Positions 1-9,434 of a stretch of 64,000 nucleotides of DNA are shown piece by piece. The notes beneath the pieces were generated by a model. That model saw only the letters and a program-made list of their open reading frames with translations. It was not told the origin of the DNA and searched no databases. A program made the translations under genes and the position numbers. The stretch is taken from positions 1,689,551 to 1,753,550 of the forward strand of contig NZ_KB913025.1 of NCBI RefSeq assembly GCF_000384075.1, read 5' to 3'. Positions within the stretch are counted from its first letter, which is position 1. Every line of letters begins with the position of its first letter. This stretch comes from Methylovulum miyakonense HT12. Its GTDB lineage: Bacteria > Pseudomonadota > Gammaproteobacteria > Methylococcales > Methylomonadaceae.

Positions 1-356
1 ACTTAGGTAACGGGCTGTCAGTTTTTGCCAATGCGATGGGGCCGGTATGGCAAAAAACCGTGGTCGTGGTCATTTCCGAATTTGGCCGTACATTTAGGGA
101 AAACGGCAATCGTGGCACGGATCACGGGCATGGCACGGTGTATTGGGTGTTGGGCGGCGGCATAAAAGGCAAGCGAGTGCTGGGCGAGCAGCTTCATGTC
201 GAACAAAAAAACTTGTTTCAAGACCGTGATTATCCGGTATTGAATGATTACCGTAATATATTGGGTGGCTTATTCCAAACCCAATTCGGGCTGTCCGCCA
301 AACAACTGCAAGCCGTGTTCCCGAATGCCAAACCGATGCAATTAGGCTTGCTGTAA
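1..356 (+). CDS. DUF1501 family protein, C-terminal part (truncated by window edge)
   Basis: The reading frame is open from the first bases and ends with TAA at 354-356, so the gene begins upstream of the window. About 117 residues are visible. The segment with SEFGRT, then GTDHGHGT and a GGGIKGKRVLG stretch, is the typical C-terminal end of DUF1501 proteins, a family distantly related to sulfatases/alkaline phosphatases and often exported through Tat. The biochemical role of the family is not established. No partner gene can be seen because the upstream side is cut off. Family assignment is by recognised motif; function is unknown. Confidence 0.75.
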   Translation, partial: LGNGLSVFANAMGPVWQKTVVVVISEFGRTFRENGNRGTDHGHGTVYWVLGGGIKGKRVLGEQLHVEQKNLFQDRDYPVLNDYRNILGGLFQTQFGLSAKQLQAVFPNAKPMQLGLL

Positions 357-675
357 GATACGGTGACCCTAAACAATTCAGGCCTCTGGCTTGCGGTATG
401 GATAATCCTTAATGGGGGATACCCCCCTTAAGGCCATTTTTGACAGGCTAGTTTAGAATAAAAATTTGTTTCTAATCAACTAATTAAGCGATTAGTTGGC
501 GTGGTTTTAATAACCGCAAAAGGTTCCTGACGGTGGTTTAAATAATTTATTGTTAGCTTTGCATCCCGTGTAAAATACTGGACGCAAAGGTTTTTTAACT
601 TTTTGTGGCAAACTTAGGCCTTGATAGCCGCCAGTTTCAGAAATCCCCAACAAACAAACATTTCCGCATCCTTCG
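357..675. other. Intergenic region upstream of the GH17-GT2 gene
   Basis: About 320 bases without a convincing gene. It holds a short GGGGGATACCCCC palindrome near 414-426 and AT-rich stretches, but no promoter with both good boxes at normal spacing and no terminator with a T-tract. The 5' regulatory signals of the next gene presumably lie here. Confidence 0.4.
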
Positions 676-3279
676 ATGAAAACAAAAATAGCTACTGTAT
701 TGGCTCTTACCTTGCTGGTTATGATTAATTTCAGCATTTGGAGTTTTGTCAACAACCCCTTGCAGTTACAAACGTGGACGAAAACCACGATGGGCTTGAC
801 TTACGACCCCACCCGCAAAACCGATGACCCCCGTGACAATAAGTTCGTCAATGAGGAGGACATCGACAAAGATTTGGCCTTGCTGGAAAACAAAGTCCAC
901 GCCATCCGTACTTACAGTATGTTGCGTGGCCAGCACAAAATCCCAGAAATTGCCGCCAAACATAATTTGAATGTGACCATGGGGGCATGGATAGACGGGA
1001 ATTTGGAAAAAAACCGTCAAGAATTGGAAACGCTGATCAATGTCAGCCGCCAGGACAACCCCAAAATTATCCGGGTGATGGTCGGCAACGAGGTCATGTT
1101 GCGGGCCGATATTCCTGAGGATGCCCTGATTGAATACATCCGCGAAGTCAAAAAACGCAACTGGCGGCCTGTCAGCACCTCTGAAACCTGGGCGGAATGG
1201 TTGAAACACCCGAAACTTGCCGCAGAAGTTGATTTTATCGCCGTGCATATCCTGCCGTATTGGGAAGGCATTGCCGCCGAGGATGCGGTGGATTATATTT
1301 TTGACCGCTATCATGATGTCCAAAAAGCCTATCCCAATAAACCCGTCATCATCACTGAGCTAGGCTGGCCTTCTGATGGCCAACCCGCCCGCCACGCCAC
1401 CGCTTCAGTCTCCAATCAAGCTAAGGTCTTGCGTGAATTTTTAAACCGCGCGGACCAGGAACACATCACTTATTATATCGTTGAGGCCTTTGACCAACCT
1501 TGGAAACAATCCATCGAAGGTTCGGCGGGTGCGTACTGGGGGATTTTTAATGCCGATAGGCAAGCGAAATATCCGATGGACGGCGATGTCCTGACTTTGC
1601 CAAGCTGGGGCAATTGGGCTACAGGCGCGGCGATTCTGAGCGCGGCGTTGATGGCCTTGTTCCTGCTGACCCGCCGGAGCATGAAATTGCCGGGCATGGT
1701 GTTCTTTGGCCTGATCACCAACTTGGCGGTATCGACCATTTTCTGGTCGCTGTCGATAGGCGCACAACAATACCAAACGCCGCTGACCATTATTTTTTGG
1801 GTGGTGCTGATTTTGATGCAGGTGCTGGCGGCGATTATTTTGCTGATCGAATCGCTGGAAATTGCCGAAGTGATCTGGCACCGCAAAACCGCCCGCACTT
1901 TCCAGCCGTTAACCCCGTCACCGGAATTTAAATACCCGAAAGTCTCCCTGCATTTGCCTATCCACAACGAGCCGCCGCTGATGGTGCGCAAGACTTTGGA
2001 AGCCTTGGCAAAAGTCGATTACCCCAACCTGGAAGTGCTGGTGATGGACAACAACACCAAAGACCCGGCCGTGTGGGAGCCGGTGCGGGATGACTGTGAA
2101 CGGCTGGGGCCGATGTTCCGGTTCTTCCATTTGGAAAATTGGCCTGGCTTTAAGGCGGGCGCGATCAACCACGCGTTGGAGCAAACTGCGGCCGATGCGG
2201 AAATTATCGCCGTCATCGACAGCGATTATATTTTGTCGCCGGATTGGCTGAACTGCATGGTGCCGTATTTCGATAATGAGAATGTCGGTTTTGTGCAATC
2301 GCCACAAGATTACCGTGACCGCCACCAAAGCACGTTCAAAGACATTTGCTATTGGGAATATGCCGGATTTTTCAACATCGGCATGGTGCAACGTAACGAA
2401 TACAACGCCATCATCCAACATGGCACGATGACCATGATCCGCAAGTCGGCGTTGCTGGAAGTTGGCAAATGGTCGGAATGGTGCATTTGTGAGGACAGCG
2501 AATTGGGTCTGCGCCTGTATGAAGCCGGTTATGATTCTGTCTACGTCAAAGACTCGTTCGGGCGCGGCCTGATGCCGGACACCTTCTCCGGTTATATGAC
2601 CCAGCGTTTCCGTTGGGTGTATGGCGCGATGCAGATCATCAAAGCCCATTGGCGCAGTTTCTTGCCGACCAAGAAATCCCCGCTCACTTCCGCACAACGC
2701 TATTACTTTGTCGCGGGTTGGTTGCCCTGGTTTTCGGACGCGCTGGCCTTGGTGTTCACTGTCACCAGCTTGCTGTTGACCGCGATCATCGTCTACGACC
2801 CTATCCATAGCGAATTGCCGATCAACGCCTTCTTGTTGCCGACCATCGGCCTGTTCACATTTAAGGTCTTGCGCGGGTTGTGGTTATATCAGGCGCGTGT
2901 CCCGTGTTCGTTCTGGCAATCCTTAGGTGCGGCCTTGACGGGCTTGTCACTGACCCATACGGTCGCCAGGGGCACTTGGCAAGGTTTGCTCACGTCCGGC
3001 AAGCCGTTCATGCGTACCCCCAAGTACGAAAAACAAGGGCCGTTGTTCGCAGGGTTGATGGTCATCAGGCAAGAAGTGATTTTGCTGCTGCTATTAGGTG
3101 TCGCCATACTGGCGATGGCTTCGTTGGAGCATTTTGACAACCTGAGCGGCAGGTTGTGGATATCCATCCTTTCCGTCCAGGCCGTGCCGTATATTGCGAC
3201 CTTGGCCACGTTGTTGGTCAGCATTGCCCCGCATTATGGCAAAAATGCCAAGCTTGCCGAAGAATTGGACGAAGCATAG
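676..3279 (+). CDS. GH17-GT2 fusion membrane protein (beta-glucan synthase/transglycosylase type)
   Basis: 867 residues. After an N-terminal membrane anchor (about residues 7-25) comes a periplasmic glycoside hydrolase family 17 domain; VGNEV and ITELGWPS carry the two expected catalytic glutamates. Several hydrophobic segments around 310-400 lead to a family 2 glycosyltransferase domain with VMDNNT, DSDY (about 515), EDSELGLRL and QRFRWVYG, the acceptor-site motif of processive GT2 enzymes. Further membrane segments close the protein. The architecture matches the NdvB-like proteins of Pseudomonas that make periplasmic cyclic beta-1,3-glucans; the GH17 part would cut or ring-close the chain that the GT2 part makes. 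That substrate is inferred from architecture. It stands alone, with no operon partner visible. Start chosen at the ATG that gives the anchor; no strong ribosome-binding site is seen. Confidence 0.85.
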   Translation: MKTKIATVLALTLLVMINFSIWSFVNNPLQLQTWTKTTMGLTYDPTRKTDDPRDNKFVNEEDIDKDLALLENKVHAIRTYSMLRGQHKIPEIAAKHNLNVTMGAWIDGNLEKNRQELETLINVSRQDNPKIIRVMVGNEVMLRADIPEDALIEYIREVKKRNWRPVSTSETWAEWLKHPKLAAEVDFIAVHILPYWEGIAAEDAVDYIFDRYHDVQKAYPNKPVIITELGWPSDGQPARHATASVSNQAKVLREFLNRADQEHITYYIVEAFDQPWKQSIEGSAGAYWGIFNADRQAKYPMDGDVLTLPSWGNWATGAAILSAALMALFLLTRRSMKLPGMVFFGLITNLAVSTIFWSLSIGAQQYQTPLTIIFWVVLILMQVLAAIILLIESLEIAEVIWHRKTARTFQPLTPSPEFKYPKVSLHLPIHNEPPLMVRKTLEALAKVDYPNLEVLVMDNNTKDPAVWEPVRDDCERLGPMFRFFHLENWPGFKAGAINHALEQTAADAEIIAVIDSDYILSPDWLNCMVPYFDNENVGFVQSPQDYRDRHQSTFKDICYWEYAGFFNIGMVQRNEYNAIIQHGTMTMIRKSALLEVGKWSEWCICEDSELGLRLYEAGYDSVYVKDSFGRGLMPDTFSGYMTQRFRWVYGAMQIIKAHWRSFLPTKKSPLTSAQRYYFVAGWLPWFSDALALVFTVTSLLLTAIIVYDPIHSELPINAFLLPTIGLFTFKVLRGLWLYQARVPCSFWQSLGAALTGLSLTHTVARGTWQGLLTSGKPFMRTPKYEKQGPLFAGLMVIRQEVILLLLLGVAILAMASLEHFDNLSGRLWISILSVQAVPYIATLATLLVSIAPHYGKNAKLAEELDEA

Positions 3280-3698
3280 GCCTGTGTAGTTTTGGGGCTG
3301 AGGGTGTCCCGGGCCTGGTGTCCGGTGGCCTTCAACCTCCGGTCGTCCCCAGAAGCCGGCCATATTGGCTGGGTGCCGTCGAAAGTATTTTGGGTCGGAT
3401 TGGGTTTGGATAGCGATGCCAAATTCCGGTCCGGCCCATTATCACATCTTACAATTGCCGATAGGCAGCCTGGCCGCGAAGCCGGCCATTAGTGATTTCT
3501 TATTTGGATTGGCGGGGAATGCTGCCTGCGCATCTGAAGGGATGATAGTGCCAAGGCCAACGTTTCCAGCCGCCTAAAGATCTGGACGGGGGGGGGCAAG
3601 CTTAGTGCCCACCTTTTGCCTGAAAACTTTTGTTCAATTACTGGCGGTTTTTGACTTGTGGATAGCGGCGTGCCGGGCACGTCGCTATCCACGTTGCC
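3280..3698. other. Convergent intergenic region between GH17-GT2 and peroxidase genes
   Basis: About 420 bases with no gene I can support. Short open frames run through it but lack family features. The only clear structure is the 35-nt palindrome at 3658-3692 next to the peroxidase stop codon. Confidence 0.5.
3658..3692 (-). terminator. Strong hairpin downstream of the peroxidase gene
   Basis: Arms GTGGATAGCG and CGCTATCCAC enclose an inner CGTGCC/GGCACG pair, so nearly the whole 35 nt folds. It lies 6 nt past the stop codon of the minus-strand peroxidase gene. There is no T-tract on either side, so it may end transcription inefficiently or protect the mRNA 3' end. Confidence 0.5.
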
Positions 3699-4703
3699 TT
3701 AATTGAAGGTTTTGCCTGGGGTGCCCGGGAGGGTCGGCATGGTTTGTTTAGGGAACTCACCGGTCAAGGCGTTCAAGAAGGCGACAATGTCGGCAATTTC
3801 TTCTTTTGACAGTTCTTTGCCGAGCTGCACTTTGCCCATCACCAGGACGGCTTGTTCTAACGTTTTGACAGAGCCGTTATGGAAGTACGGCGCAGTCAAG
3901 GCAATATTGCGTAACGTCGGCACTTTGAACAAATGCTCATCGGCTTCGTTTTTGGTGACTTCCGCCAAGCCCTTGTCTTTTTTGAGGTGGAATTGCGCTT
4001 CAAAATAGTCATTGCCTATAACGGGGAATTTTTGGAACATGCCACCGCCATTGAAAGCCGGGCCGCTGTGGCAGCTTGTGCAGCCGAGCTCGGCCATTTT
4101 TTCCATGCCGCGCACTTGTTGTACGGTCAACAGGGCTTTGTTGCCCTCAACGTATTTGTCGTAAACGCTGTTGGGCGTGATCAGGGTGCGCTCATAAGCG
4201 GCAATGGCTTTGGTGGCGTTTTCCTTGGAGATGGAATCTTTACCGAATACTTGTTCAAAGGCTTGGTTATAGCCTTCGATGGTTTTTAGGCGGGCAACGA
4301 CGTCATCCCAGCTTTTCATCCCCATTTCAATAGGGTTGGTGACAGGGCCGGCGGCTTGTTCTTCCAGGCTGGCGGCGCGGCCATCCCAAAATTGGACTTT
4401 ATTGAATGCGGCGTTCCAGACCGTCGGAGCGCTACGTCCGCCAGTTTGGCCGTTAACGCCCATTGAATTAGGGCGGTTGTCTTCGCCCCCTAGCATGGTG
4501 TTGTGGCAAGATGAACAGGACACTGTCCCTGTTGAAGATAGGCGCGGGTCATGATAGAGCATTTGGCCTAGGGCGACTTTTTCCGCCGTGGTGGGGTTGT
4601 CAGCAGGTGCTGGCGCTTCTGTCGGTAGGGTTTCCCATGCGGAAGCCACTGAGATTGAACTGGCTAAGGCGAGTGCGGAAACCAATAAACGAATTTTAAA
4701 CAT
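3699..4703 (-). CDS. Dihaem cytochrome c peroxidase (CcpA/MauG family)
   Basis: 334 residues after choosing the ATG that is preceded by GGAGG at a 5-nt distance; a TTG 12 nt upstream lies before that site and is unlikely. Residues 1-22 form a signal peptide (FKIRLLVSALALASSIS, cleavage after ASA), so the protein is periplasmic. Two haem-binding motifs are visible, CSSCH in the first domain and CTSCH in the second, as in bacterial dihaem peroxidases that reduce hydrogen peroxide with electrons from cytochrome c. The GSVKTLEQAVLVM and EIADIVAFLNALTG stretches are typical of the C-terminal domain. In methanotrophs related dihaem proteins are often on the cell surface or in the periplasm and linked to copper status; that role is not shown here. 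It is a single-gene unit. Confidence 0.88.
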   Translation of the reverse strand: MFKIRLLVSALALASSISVASAWETLPTEAPAPADNPTTAEKVALGQMLYHDPRLSSTGTVSCSSCHNTMLGGEDNRPNSMGVNGQTGGRSAPTVWNAAFNKVQFWDGRAASLEEQAAGPVTNPIEMGMKSWDDVVARLKTIEGYNQAFEQVFGKDSISKENATKAIAAYERTLITPNSVYDKYVEGNKALLTVQQVRGMEKMAELGCTSCHSGPAFNGGGMFQKFPVIGNDYFEAQFHLKKDKGLAEVTKNEADEHLFKVPTLRNIALTAPYFHNGSVKTLEQAVLVMGKVQLGKELSKEEIADIVAFLNALTGEFPKQTMPTLPGTPGKTFN

Positions 4704-4897
4704 ACCATCCTCCAAATATTATTTTTATAGATTGACGTAAGGGCGGTTGTTGCCCTTAGCGCTAAAGCAAAGGCATAACCACCCGTGAAACTTATTATAC
4801 CCGTTTGAATTGTAAAATATTACCGATACTGCTTACAATCGGATTACGGTTACAGTTTGGCATTTAGTAAGGGCGTGGCAGCGGCATTTGTGGTTTT

Positions 4898-7531
4898 TTA
4901 ATGTTCAAAATCCAACATGGCCAGCATTTCGTCGTGTATTTGCTGCTGCCTTAAGGCATCGGTGATGGGTTGGTTTTGCTGGTCGGTCACATAAAACATA
5001 TCTTCGGCGCGGCTGCCGATAGTGGTGATTTTCGCGCTATGCAGGCTGATTTGCTGGTTGATGAAGGCTTGGCCGATTTGCGAAAGCAAGCCGGCGCGGT
5101 CTGTGGTGACCAGTTCGATGATGGTGTGGCGGCCCAGCGGGTCGTCAAGGAATTGGACGCTGGTCGGGATAGGGAAATGTTTTGCTTGCCGTGACTGGCG
5201 GTGCAGGTTTTTGTGTTTTTTAATAAGTTGCTGGCGTAAATTGTTTTGTAGGGCGGTGCGGATATGTTCTTCACGGTAATGGTCGTGGATGGGTTGGCCG
5301 GATTGTTCAAGCACTTGAAAGCTGTTGAGGATATAGTCATTCAGCGTGGTCATGATGCGCGCGTCCAATATGGTCAGACCCAGCTGGTCCAGTGTGGCGG
5401 TGCAAAGCGAAAAGATGGGGCCGGCGTTTTGGGTGTAAACAAACACTTCCGCGCTGCCGCGCTGGGTTTGCGGTTCCAGGAGCACTAGCGGCAGGTCGTC
5501 TTCGGTGGCGTTGGCGATGGCGCGGGTGTGCCAGGCGATTTCATCGGCGGAGTAACGCAGAAAATAATCGTCGCTTAAGTTTCGCCACACGCCGTCTATG
5601 GTGTTTTCACACAACCCCAGTTGCCGCAACTCGTCTTTGGCTTCATTTTTATTTTCCAGCAGGCGTTCTGCCAGTGTCACCGGATTTTGCAAGCCTTTGC
5701 GCAAGACGCCATGGGTTTTGTTGTAAAGCTCTTTTAGCAACACGTCTTTCCACGAATTCCAAAGTTCCGGGTTGGTGGCGCGGATGTCGGCTACGGTCAG
5801 CAAGTAAAGGTAATTCAAGTATTCGACGCTGCCGACCACTTGCGCAAACTCATGGATGACGTCGGCATCACTAATGTCCTTGCGCTGTGCGGTCATCGAC
5901 ATGATTAGGTGGTTGCGGACCAGCCAGGACATCAGTTTGCAATCATGGCTAGAAAGCCCGTGTTGGACGCAAAATTGCTGGGCAATTTCTTCGCCGATAG
6001 CCGAGTGGTCACCATTGCGGCCTTTGGCGATGTCATGGAACAGGGCGGCAAGATAGAGCAATTCCGGTTTGGGGATTTGCAGGAAGACATTATGGCAAAA
6101 CGGTAGCTCGTTATAATGTGCTTCAATTGAAAAACGGCGCAAGTTGCGGATGACAAACAGCGTATGTTCGTCCACCGTGTAGATGTGGAACAAATCGTAC
6201 TGCATCCTGGCGACGATGTTGGCAAAACTGGGTAAATAAGCCGCCAGCACACCGTAGCGGTTCATGCGCCGGAGTTGCGTGGTGATGCCGCGAGGTTGCC
6301 GCAATAACTCAATAAACAGTTGGTTGGCGGCTTTATTGGTGCGGAAAGCGTCGTCAATCAAATCGAGGTTTTTGCGGATCAGGCGGATGGTGGTGGCGCG
6401 GATGCCGCAGACTTCGGTGTTTTTTTGCAGGATTAAAAATATTTCGAGCAGCAATAGCGGCTTACGGGTGAAAGCCTCTTCGTCAACGGCTTCCAAGTAG
6501 CCATTGATGGAGACAAAATCCTCGCTGATGTCGATAGGCCTACAGCCAGTTTCGCCACAGACAAAGCGCTCGTTAAAGAGCTGCAACAGCATTTCGTTCA
6601 AGCGCTCCAGCCCTTGTACGGTTTTGAAATAAAACTGCATGAAGCGTTCGACGTCTTGGTTATATTGCTGGTCATCGCCGCTAAAGCCAAATTGCTGGGC
6701 GAGGTCACGCTGGTAGTCAAAAATCAGGCGGTCTTCACCGCGCCGTGTCAACAGGTGCAAAGCATAACGGATACGCCACAGCACTTCGCGGGCGGCAATC
6801 AGTTCGTTATATTCCGACTCCGGCATAAAGCCGTATTTGATCAGTTCCTTGAGTGTCGAGGAATGGTAGTGGCGTTTGAACACCCAGGCGATGACTTGCA
6901 TGTCACGCAAACCGCCAGGGCCTTCTTTGATGTTGGGTTCCAAGTTATAAGCGGTATTGTGCGCTTTTGCGTAACGTTGCTGCTGTTCGGCCATTTTGGC
7001 CTGGAAAAATAAGTCTGACGGCCAGATATGGTCGGGCGAGGTCTGTTCTTTCAAATCGTCAAACAGGGTCGGGCAGCCGGTAATCAAACGGATTTCCGTC
7101 AAGCTGGTCATGATGGTCTGGTCTTTTTTGGCCTCGGCCACGCATTCGGCAACCGTGCGTACGCTTTGCCCGGGTTTTAGGCCAATGTCCCAGAGGAATG
7201 TGGAAAAATTTGCCAAGGCTTGCTGGTATAGGGAGATGTCCTCCGAATCCAGGAGCACGACAATATCAATATCCGAATAAGGGAACAATTCCCGGCGGCC
7301 ATAACCGCCTACGGCGACCAAGCTTGGTTTTGCGGCGAGCTTGCCCAAAAAATACCCCCAGCCACTGCCCAACAAGTTGTCAATAAAATCGGAGCGTTCC
7401 TTGATCAACGGATAAACCGAGCATTGCGGGTCAAATTTTTCCTTGAGCTCCGCATCCTTTTGTTTCAGCAAGAGTTTGAACTGATGCAGGTAATCCGGGG
7501 CGTTGAAGAGTTCGGCGTACAATGGGCTCAC
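4898..7531 (-). CDS. glnD: [Protein-PII] uridylyltransferase/uridylyl-removing enzyme
   Basis: 877 residues, the usual size. It modifies and demodifies PII proteins according to glutamine, the main nitrogen sensor of enteric-type bacteria. The nucleotidyltransferase domain has GGYGRREL and SDIDI at about 75-90. The HD hydrolase domain has LFHDIAKG followed by GDHS at about 495-510. Two C-terminal ACT domains (about 690-760 and 800-877) bind glutamine. The start codon is GTG; it overlaps the stop of map by four bases (GTGA), so the two genes are translationally coupled. The map-glnD arrangement divergent from rpsB is the classical gammaproteobacterial one. Confidence 0.97.
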   Translation of the reverse strand: MSPLYAELFNAPDYLHQFKLLLKQKDAELKEKFDPQCSVYPLIKERSDFIDNLLGSGWGYFLGKLAAKPSLVAVGGYGRRELFPYSDIDIVVLLDSEDISLYQQALANFSTFLWDIGLKPGQSVRTVAECVAEAKKDQTIMTSLTEIRLITGCPTLFDDLKEQTSPDHIWPSDLFFQAKMAEQQQRYAKAHNTAYNLEPNIKEGPGGLRDMQVIAWVFKRHYHSSTLKELIKYGFMPESEYNELIAAREVLWRIRYALHLLTRRGEDRLIFDYQRDLAQQFGFSGDDQQYNQDVERFMQFYFKTVQGLERLNEMLLQLFNERFVCGETGCRPIDISEDFVSINGYLEAVDEEAFTRKPLLLLEIFLILQKNTEVCGIRATTIRLIRKNLDLIDDAFRTNKAANQLFIELLRQPRGITTQLRRMNRYGVLAAYLPSFANIVARMQYDLFHIYTVDEHTLFVIRNLRRFSIEAHYNELPFCHNVFLQIPKPELLYLAALFHDIAKGRNGDHSAIGEEIAQQFCVQHGLSSHDCKLMSWLVRNHLIMSMTAQRKDISDADVIHEFAQVVGSVEYLNYLYLLTVADIRATNPELWNSWKDVLLKELYNKTHGVLRKGLQNPVTLAERLLENKNEAKDELRQLGLCENTIDGVWRNLSDDYFLRYSADEIAWHTRAIANATEDDLPLVLLEPQTQRGSAEVFVYTQNAGPIFSLCTATLDQLGLTILDARIMTTLNDYILNSFQVLEQSGQPIHDHYREEHIRTALQNNLRQQLIKKHKNLHRQSRQAKHFPIPTSVQFLDDPLGRHTIIELVTTDRAGLLSQIGQAFINQQISLHSAKITTIGSRAEDMFYVTDQQNQPITDALRQQQIHDEMLAMLDFEH

Positions 7532-8292
7532 CGTTCTTCTTGGCGTAGGGTCAAAATTTCATGACCGGTAGGTGTGACCAGCACGGTATGTTCCCATTGT
7601 GCTGACAGGCTATGGTCTTTGGTGACCGCTGTCCAGCCATCGGCGAGGACTTTGACATGGCGTTTGCCGAGATTGATCATGGGTTCGATGGTGATGATCA
7701 TGCCTGCGTCCAGTATTTCGCCAGTGCCGGTTTTGCCGTAATGCAGGACTTGCGGGTCTTCGTGGAACTTTTTGCCGATGCCGTGCCCGCAGAATTCCCG
7801 GACGACTGAATAACGGTTGGATTCGGCATGTTTTTGGATGGCGTGGCCAATGTCGCCCAGCCGTGCGCCGGGTTTGACTTGTTCAATGCCACGGTACATG
7901 GATTCTTGGGTGATTTTGACGAGCCGTTTCGCATGGGGGCTGGCTTCCCCGACACAGAACATTTTGCTGGTGTCGCCGTGGTAGTTGTCCTTGATCACGG
8001 TGATGTCAATGTTGACTATGTCGCCGGATTTCAGTTTCTTATCGTTCGGTATGCCGTGGCAAACGGTCTGGTTGATGGAGGTGCAAATCGACTTGGGGAA
8101 GCCTTTATAATTCAGTGGGGCAGGGATGGCGTCCTGGACATTGACTATATAATCGTGGCAAATTTGGTCTAGCTCATTGGTGCTGACGCCAGGGACGACA
8201 TAGGGTTCGAGCATTTCCAACACTTCGGCGGCGAGCCGCCCCGCCACGCGCATTTTTTCGATTTCACTGTCGTTTTTTATAATGATGCTCAT
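7528..8292 (-). CDS. map: Methionine aminopeptidase type I
   Basis: 254 residues from the ATG at 8292 (MSIIIKND...), the start that matches family N-termini; a GTG 24 nt further upstream is also open. The enzyme removes the initiator methionine from nascent cytosolic proteins. Metal ligands are all visible: aspartates in NIDITV and HGDTSK, histidine in FCGHGIG, glutamates in TIEPM and QWEHT. It overlaps glnD by four bases and is divergent from rpsB across about 270 bases that must carry both promoters. Confidence 0.97.
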   Translation of the reverse strand: MSIIIKNDSEIEKMRVAGRLAAEVLEMLEPYVVPGVSTNELDQICHDYIVNVQDAIPAPLNYKGFPKSICTSINQTVCHGIPNDKKLKSGDIVNIDITVIKDNYHGDTSKMFCVGEASPHAKRLVKITQESMYRGIEQVKPGARLGDIGHAIQKHAESNRYSVVREFCGHGIGKKFHEDPQVLHYGKTGTGEILDAGMIITIEPMINLGKRHVKVLADGWTAVTKDHSLSAQWEHTVLVTPTGHEILTLRQEER

Positions 8293-8378
8293 AGTCAATT
8301 CAATGTTTCCCGCCACGGTGTTGGCAAATGCCTTAGTGTCAAAAGGTAAAAGAACTGAAGAGTTTAACAGAAACCGTC

Positions 8379-8407
8379 TTGTTGTATAAAGCTAATTATG
8401 GTATAAA
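8379..8407 (+). promoter_or_regulatory. Candidate sigma-70 promoter of rpsB-tsf
   Basis: TTGTTG at 8379-8384 and TATAAA at 8402-8407 are separated by 17 bases, an almost ideal vegetative promoter. It would start a transcript about 145 bases ahead of rpsB, leaving a long leader. Confidence 0.55.
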
Positions 8408-8414
8408 GATAAGT

Positions 8415-8559
8415 TCATTTTTGTACCAATACTCACATTTGTCGTCACGTTTGGTAGGGTGCCGGACTGCTGCGTGCAGGCTGGTTTCCAGACGGGATAA
8501 GTGGAGGCGTAACCCAACTCGGGGCAAGTGTCCCGAAATTTTAATTTTAGGAGAAATAA
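8415..8559 (+). promoter_or_regulatory. rpsB 5' leader, possible S2 autoregulatory site
   Basis: The stretch between the predicted promoter and rpsB is gene-free and has short self-complementary parts (for example CTGCGTGCAGG near 8468 and GGGGCAAGTGTCCC near 8520). In gammaproteobacteria the rpsB leader is known to bind S2 and repress rpsB-tsf. I infer the same here from position; I cannot fold it reliably. AGGAG at 8550-8554 is the ribosome-binding site. Confidence 0.35.
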
Positions 8560-9312
8560 ATGGCAGCAGTATCTATGCGTCAAATGCTTGAAGCGGGCGT
8601 CCACTTTGGACACCAAACCCGTTACTGGAACCCCAAAATGGCTAACTACCTGTTCGGTTCGCGTAACAAAATCCATATCATTGATTTGGAAAAAACGCTT
8701 CCTTTATTTAACGACGCAATGAACTATCTGGGTCAAATGGCGGCAAACAAAGGCACGATCTTGTTCGTCGGCACCAAAAAAGCGGCCCGTAAAGTGGTTG
8801 CGGAAGAAGCGGCGCGTTGTGGTATGCCTTATGTCAACCACCGCTGGTTGGGTGGCATGATGACCAACTTCAAAACCATCAAAAAATCAATCAACCGCCT
8901 GAAAGAATTGGAAGCCATGAAAGCGGACGGTACCCTGTACCAACGTTTCGGCAAAAAAGAAGCCTTAGGGATGGAACGCGAACTGGAAAAATTGGAACGC
9001 AGTTTGGGCGGTATCAAGGACATGAAAGGCGTTCCTGATGTGATTTTCATCTTGGATGTCGGCTACGAAAAAAATGCCATCAGCGAAGCCAAAAAATTGG
9101 GCATCCCTGTCGTTGGCGTGGTTGATTCAAACAATTCGCCAGATAAAGTGGATTATGTTATCCCAGGCAATGACGATTCGATCCGTGCGGTTAAGCTCTA
9201 TTGCGAAAGCGTCAGTGCGGCGGTATTGGAAGCCAAAACAGCGACCTTGGGTTTGTCTGCAAAAGCCGATGACTTTGTTGAAGAAGCAAATACGGCGACA
9301 GTGACCGAATAA
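8560..9312 (+). CDS. rpsB: 30S ribosomal protein S2
   Basis: 250 residues, normal length. The N-terminus ([20 protein letters not shown]) and [15 protein letters not shown] are S2 signatures. A clear AGGAG lies upstream of the ATG. S2 joins late to the small-subunit head/body and is needed for S1 binding. The gene is followed by tsf after 122 bases that contain a hairpin with T-tract, so tsf expression may be partly uncoupled. Confidence 0.99.
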   Translation: MAAVSMRQMLEAGVHFGHQTRYWNPKMANYLFGSRNKIHIIDLEKTLPLFNDAMNYLGQMAANKGTILFVGTKKAARKVVAEEAARCGMPYVNHRWLGGMMTNFKTIKKSINRLKELEAMKADGTLYQRFGKKEALGMERELEKLERSLGGIKDMKGVPDVIFILDVGYEKNAISEAKKLGIPVVGVVDSNNSPDKVDYVIPGNDDSIRAVKLYCESVSAAVLEAKTATLGLSAKADDFVEEANTATVTE

Positions 9313-9368
9313 ATGATTGGGCTGTTTTTACAGTGTAAACTGTAGAAATGGTTGGCTTAGGCCAAACG

Positions 9369-9393
9369 ACGCCTCCTTAACGGGGGCGTTTTT
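9369..9393 (+). terminator. Hairpin with T-tract between rpsB and tsf
   Basis: ACGCCTCC (9369-9376) pairs with GGGGGCGT (9382-9389, one G-T pair) and is followed by five T. It probably acts as a partial terminator that sets the S2/EF-Ts ratio. Confidence 0.7.
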
Positions 9394-9434
9394 ATAGTGA
9401 CAATACCATTTTAAAAACAGGCGAGGAAAATATA

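Noticed and set aside
1918-2808. Long minus-strand open frame (296 codons) inside the GH17-GT2 gene
   Set aside because: It lies opposite a well-supported gene, is rich in Arg/His/Gln as expected for an antisense shadow, and shows no family motif.
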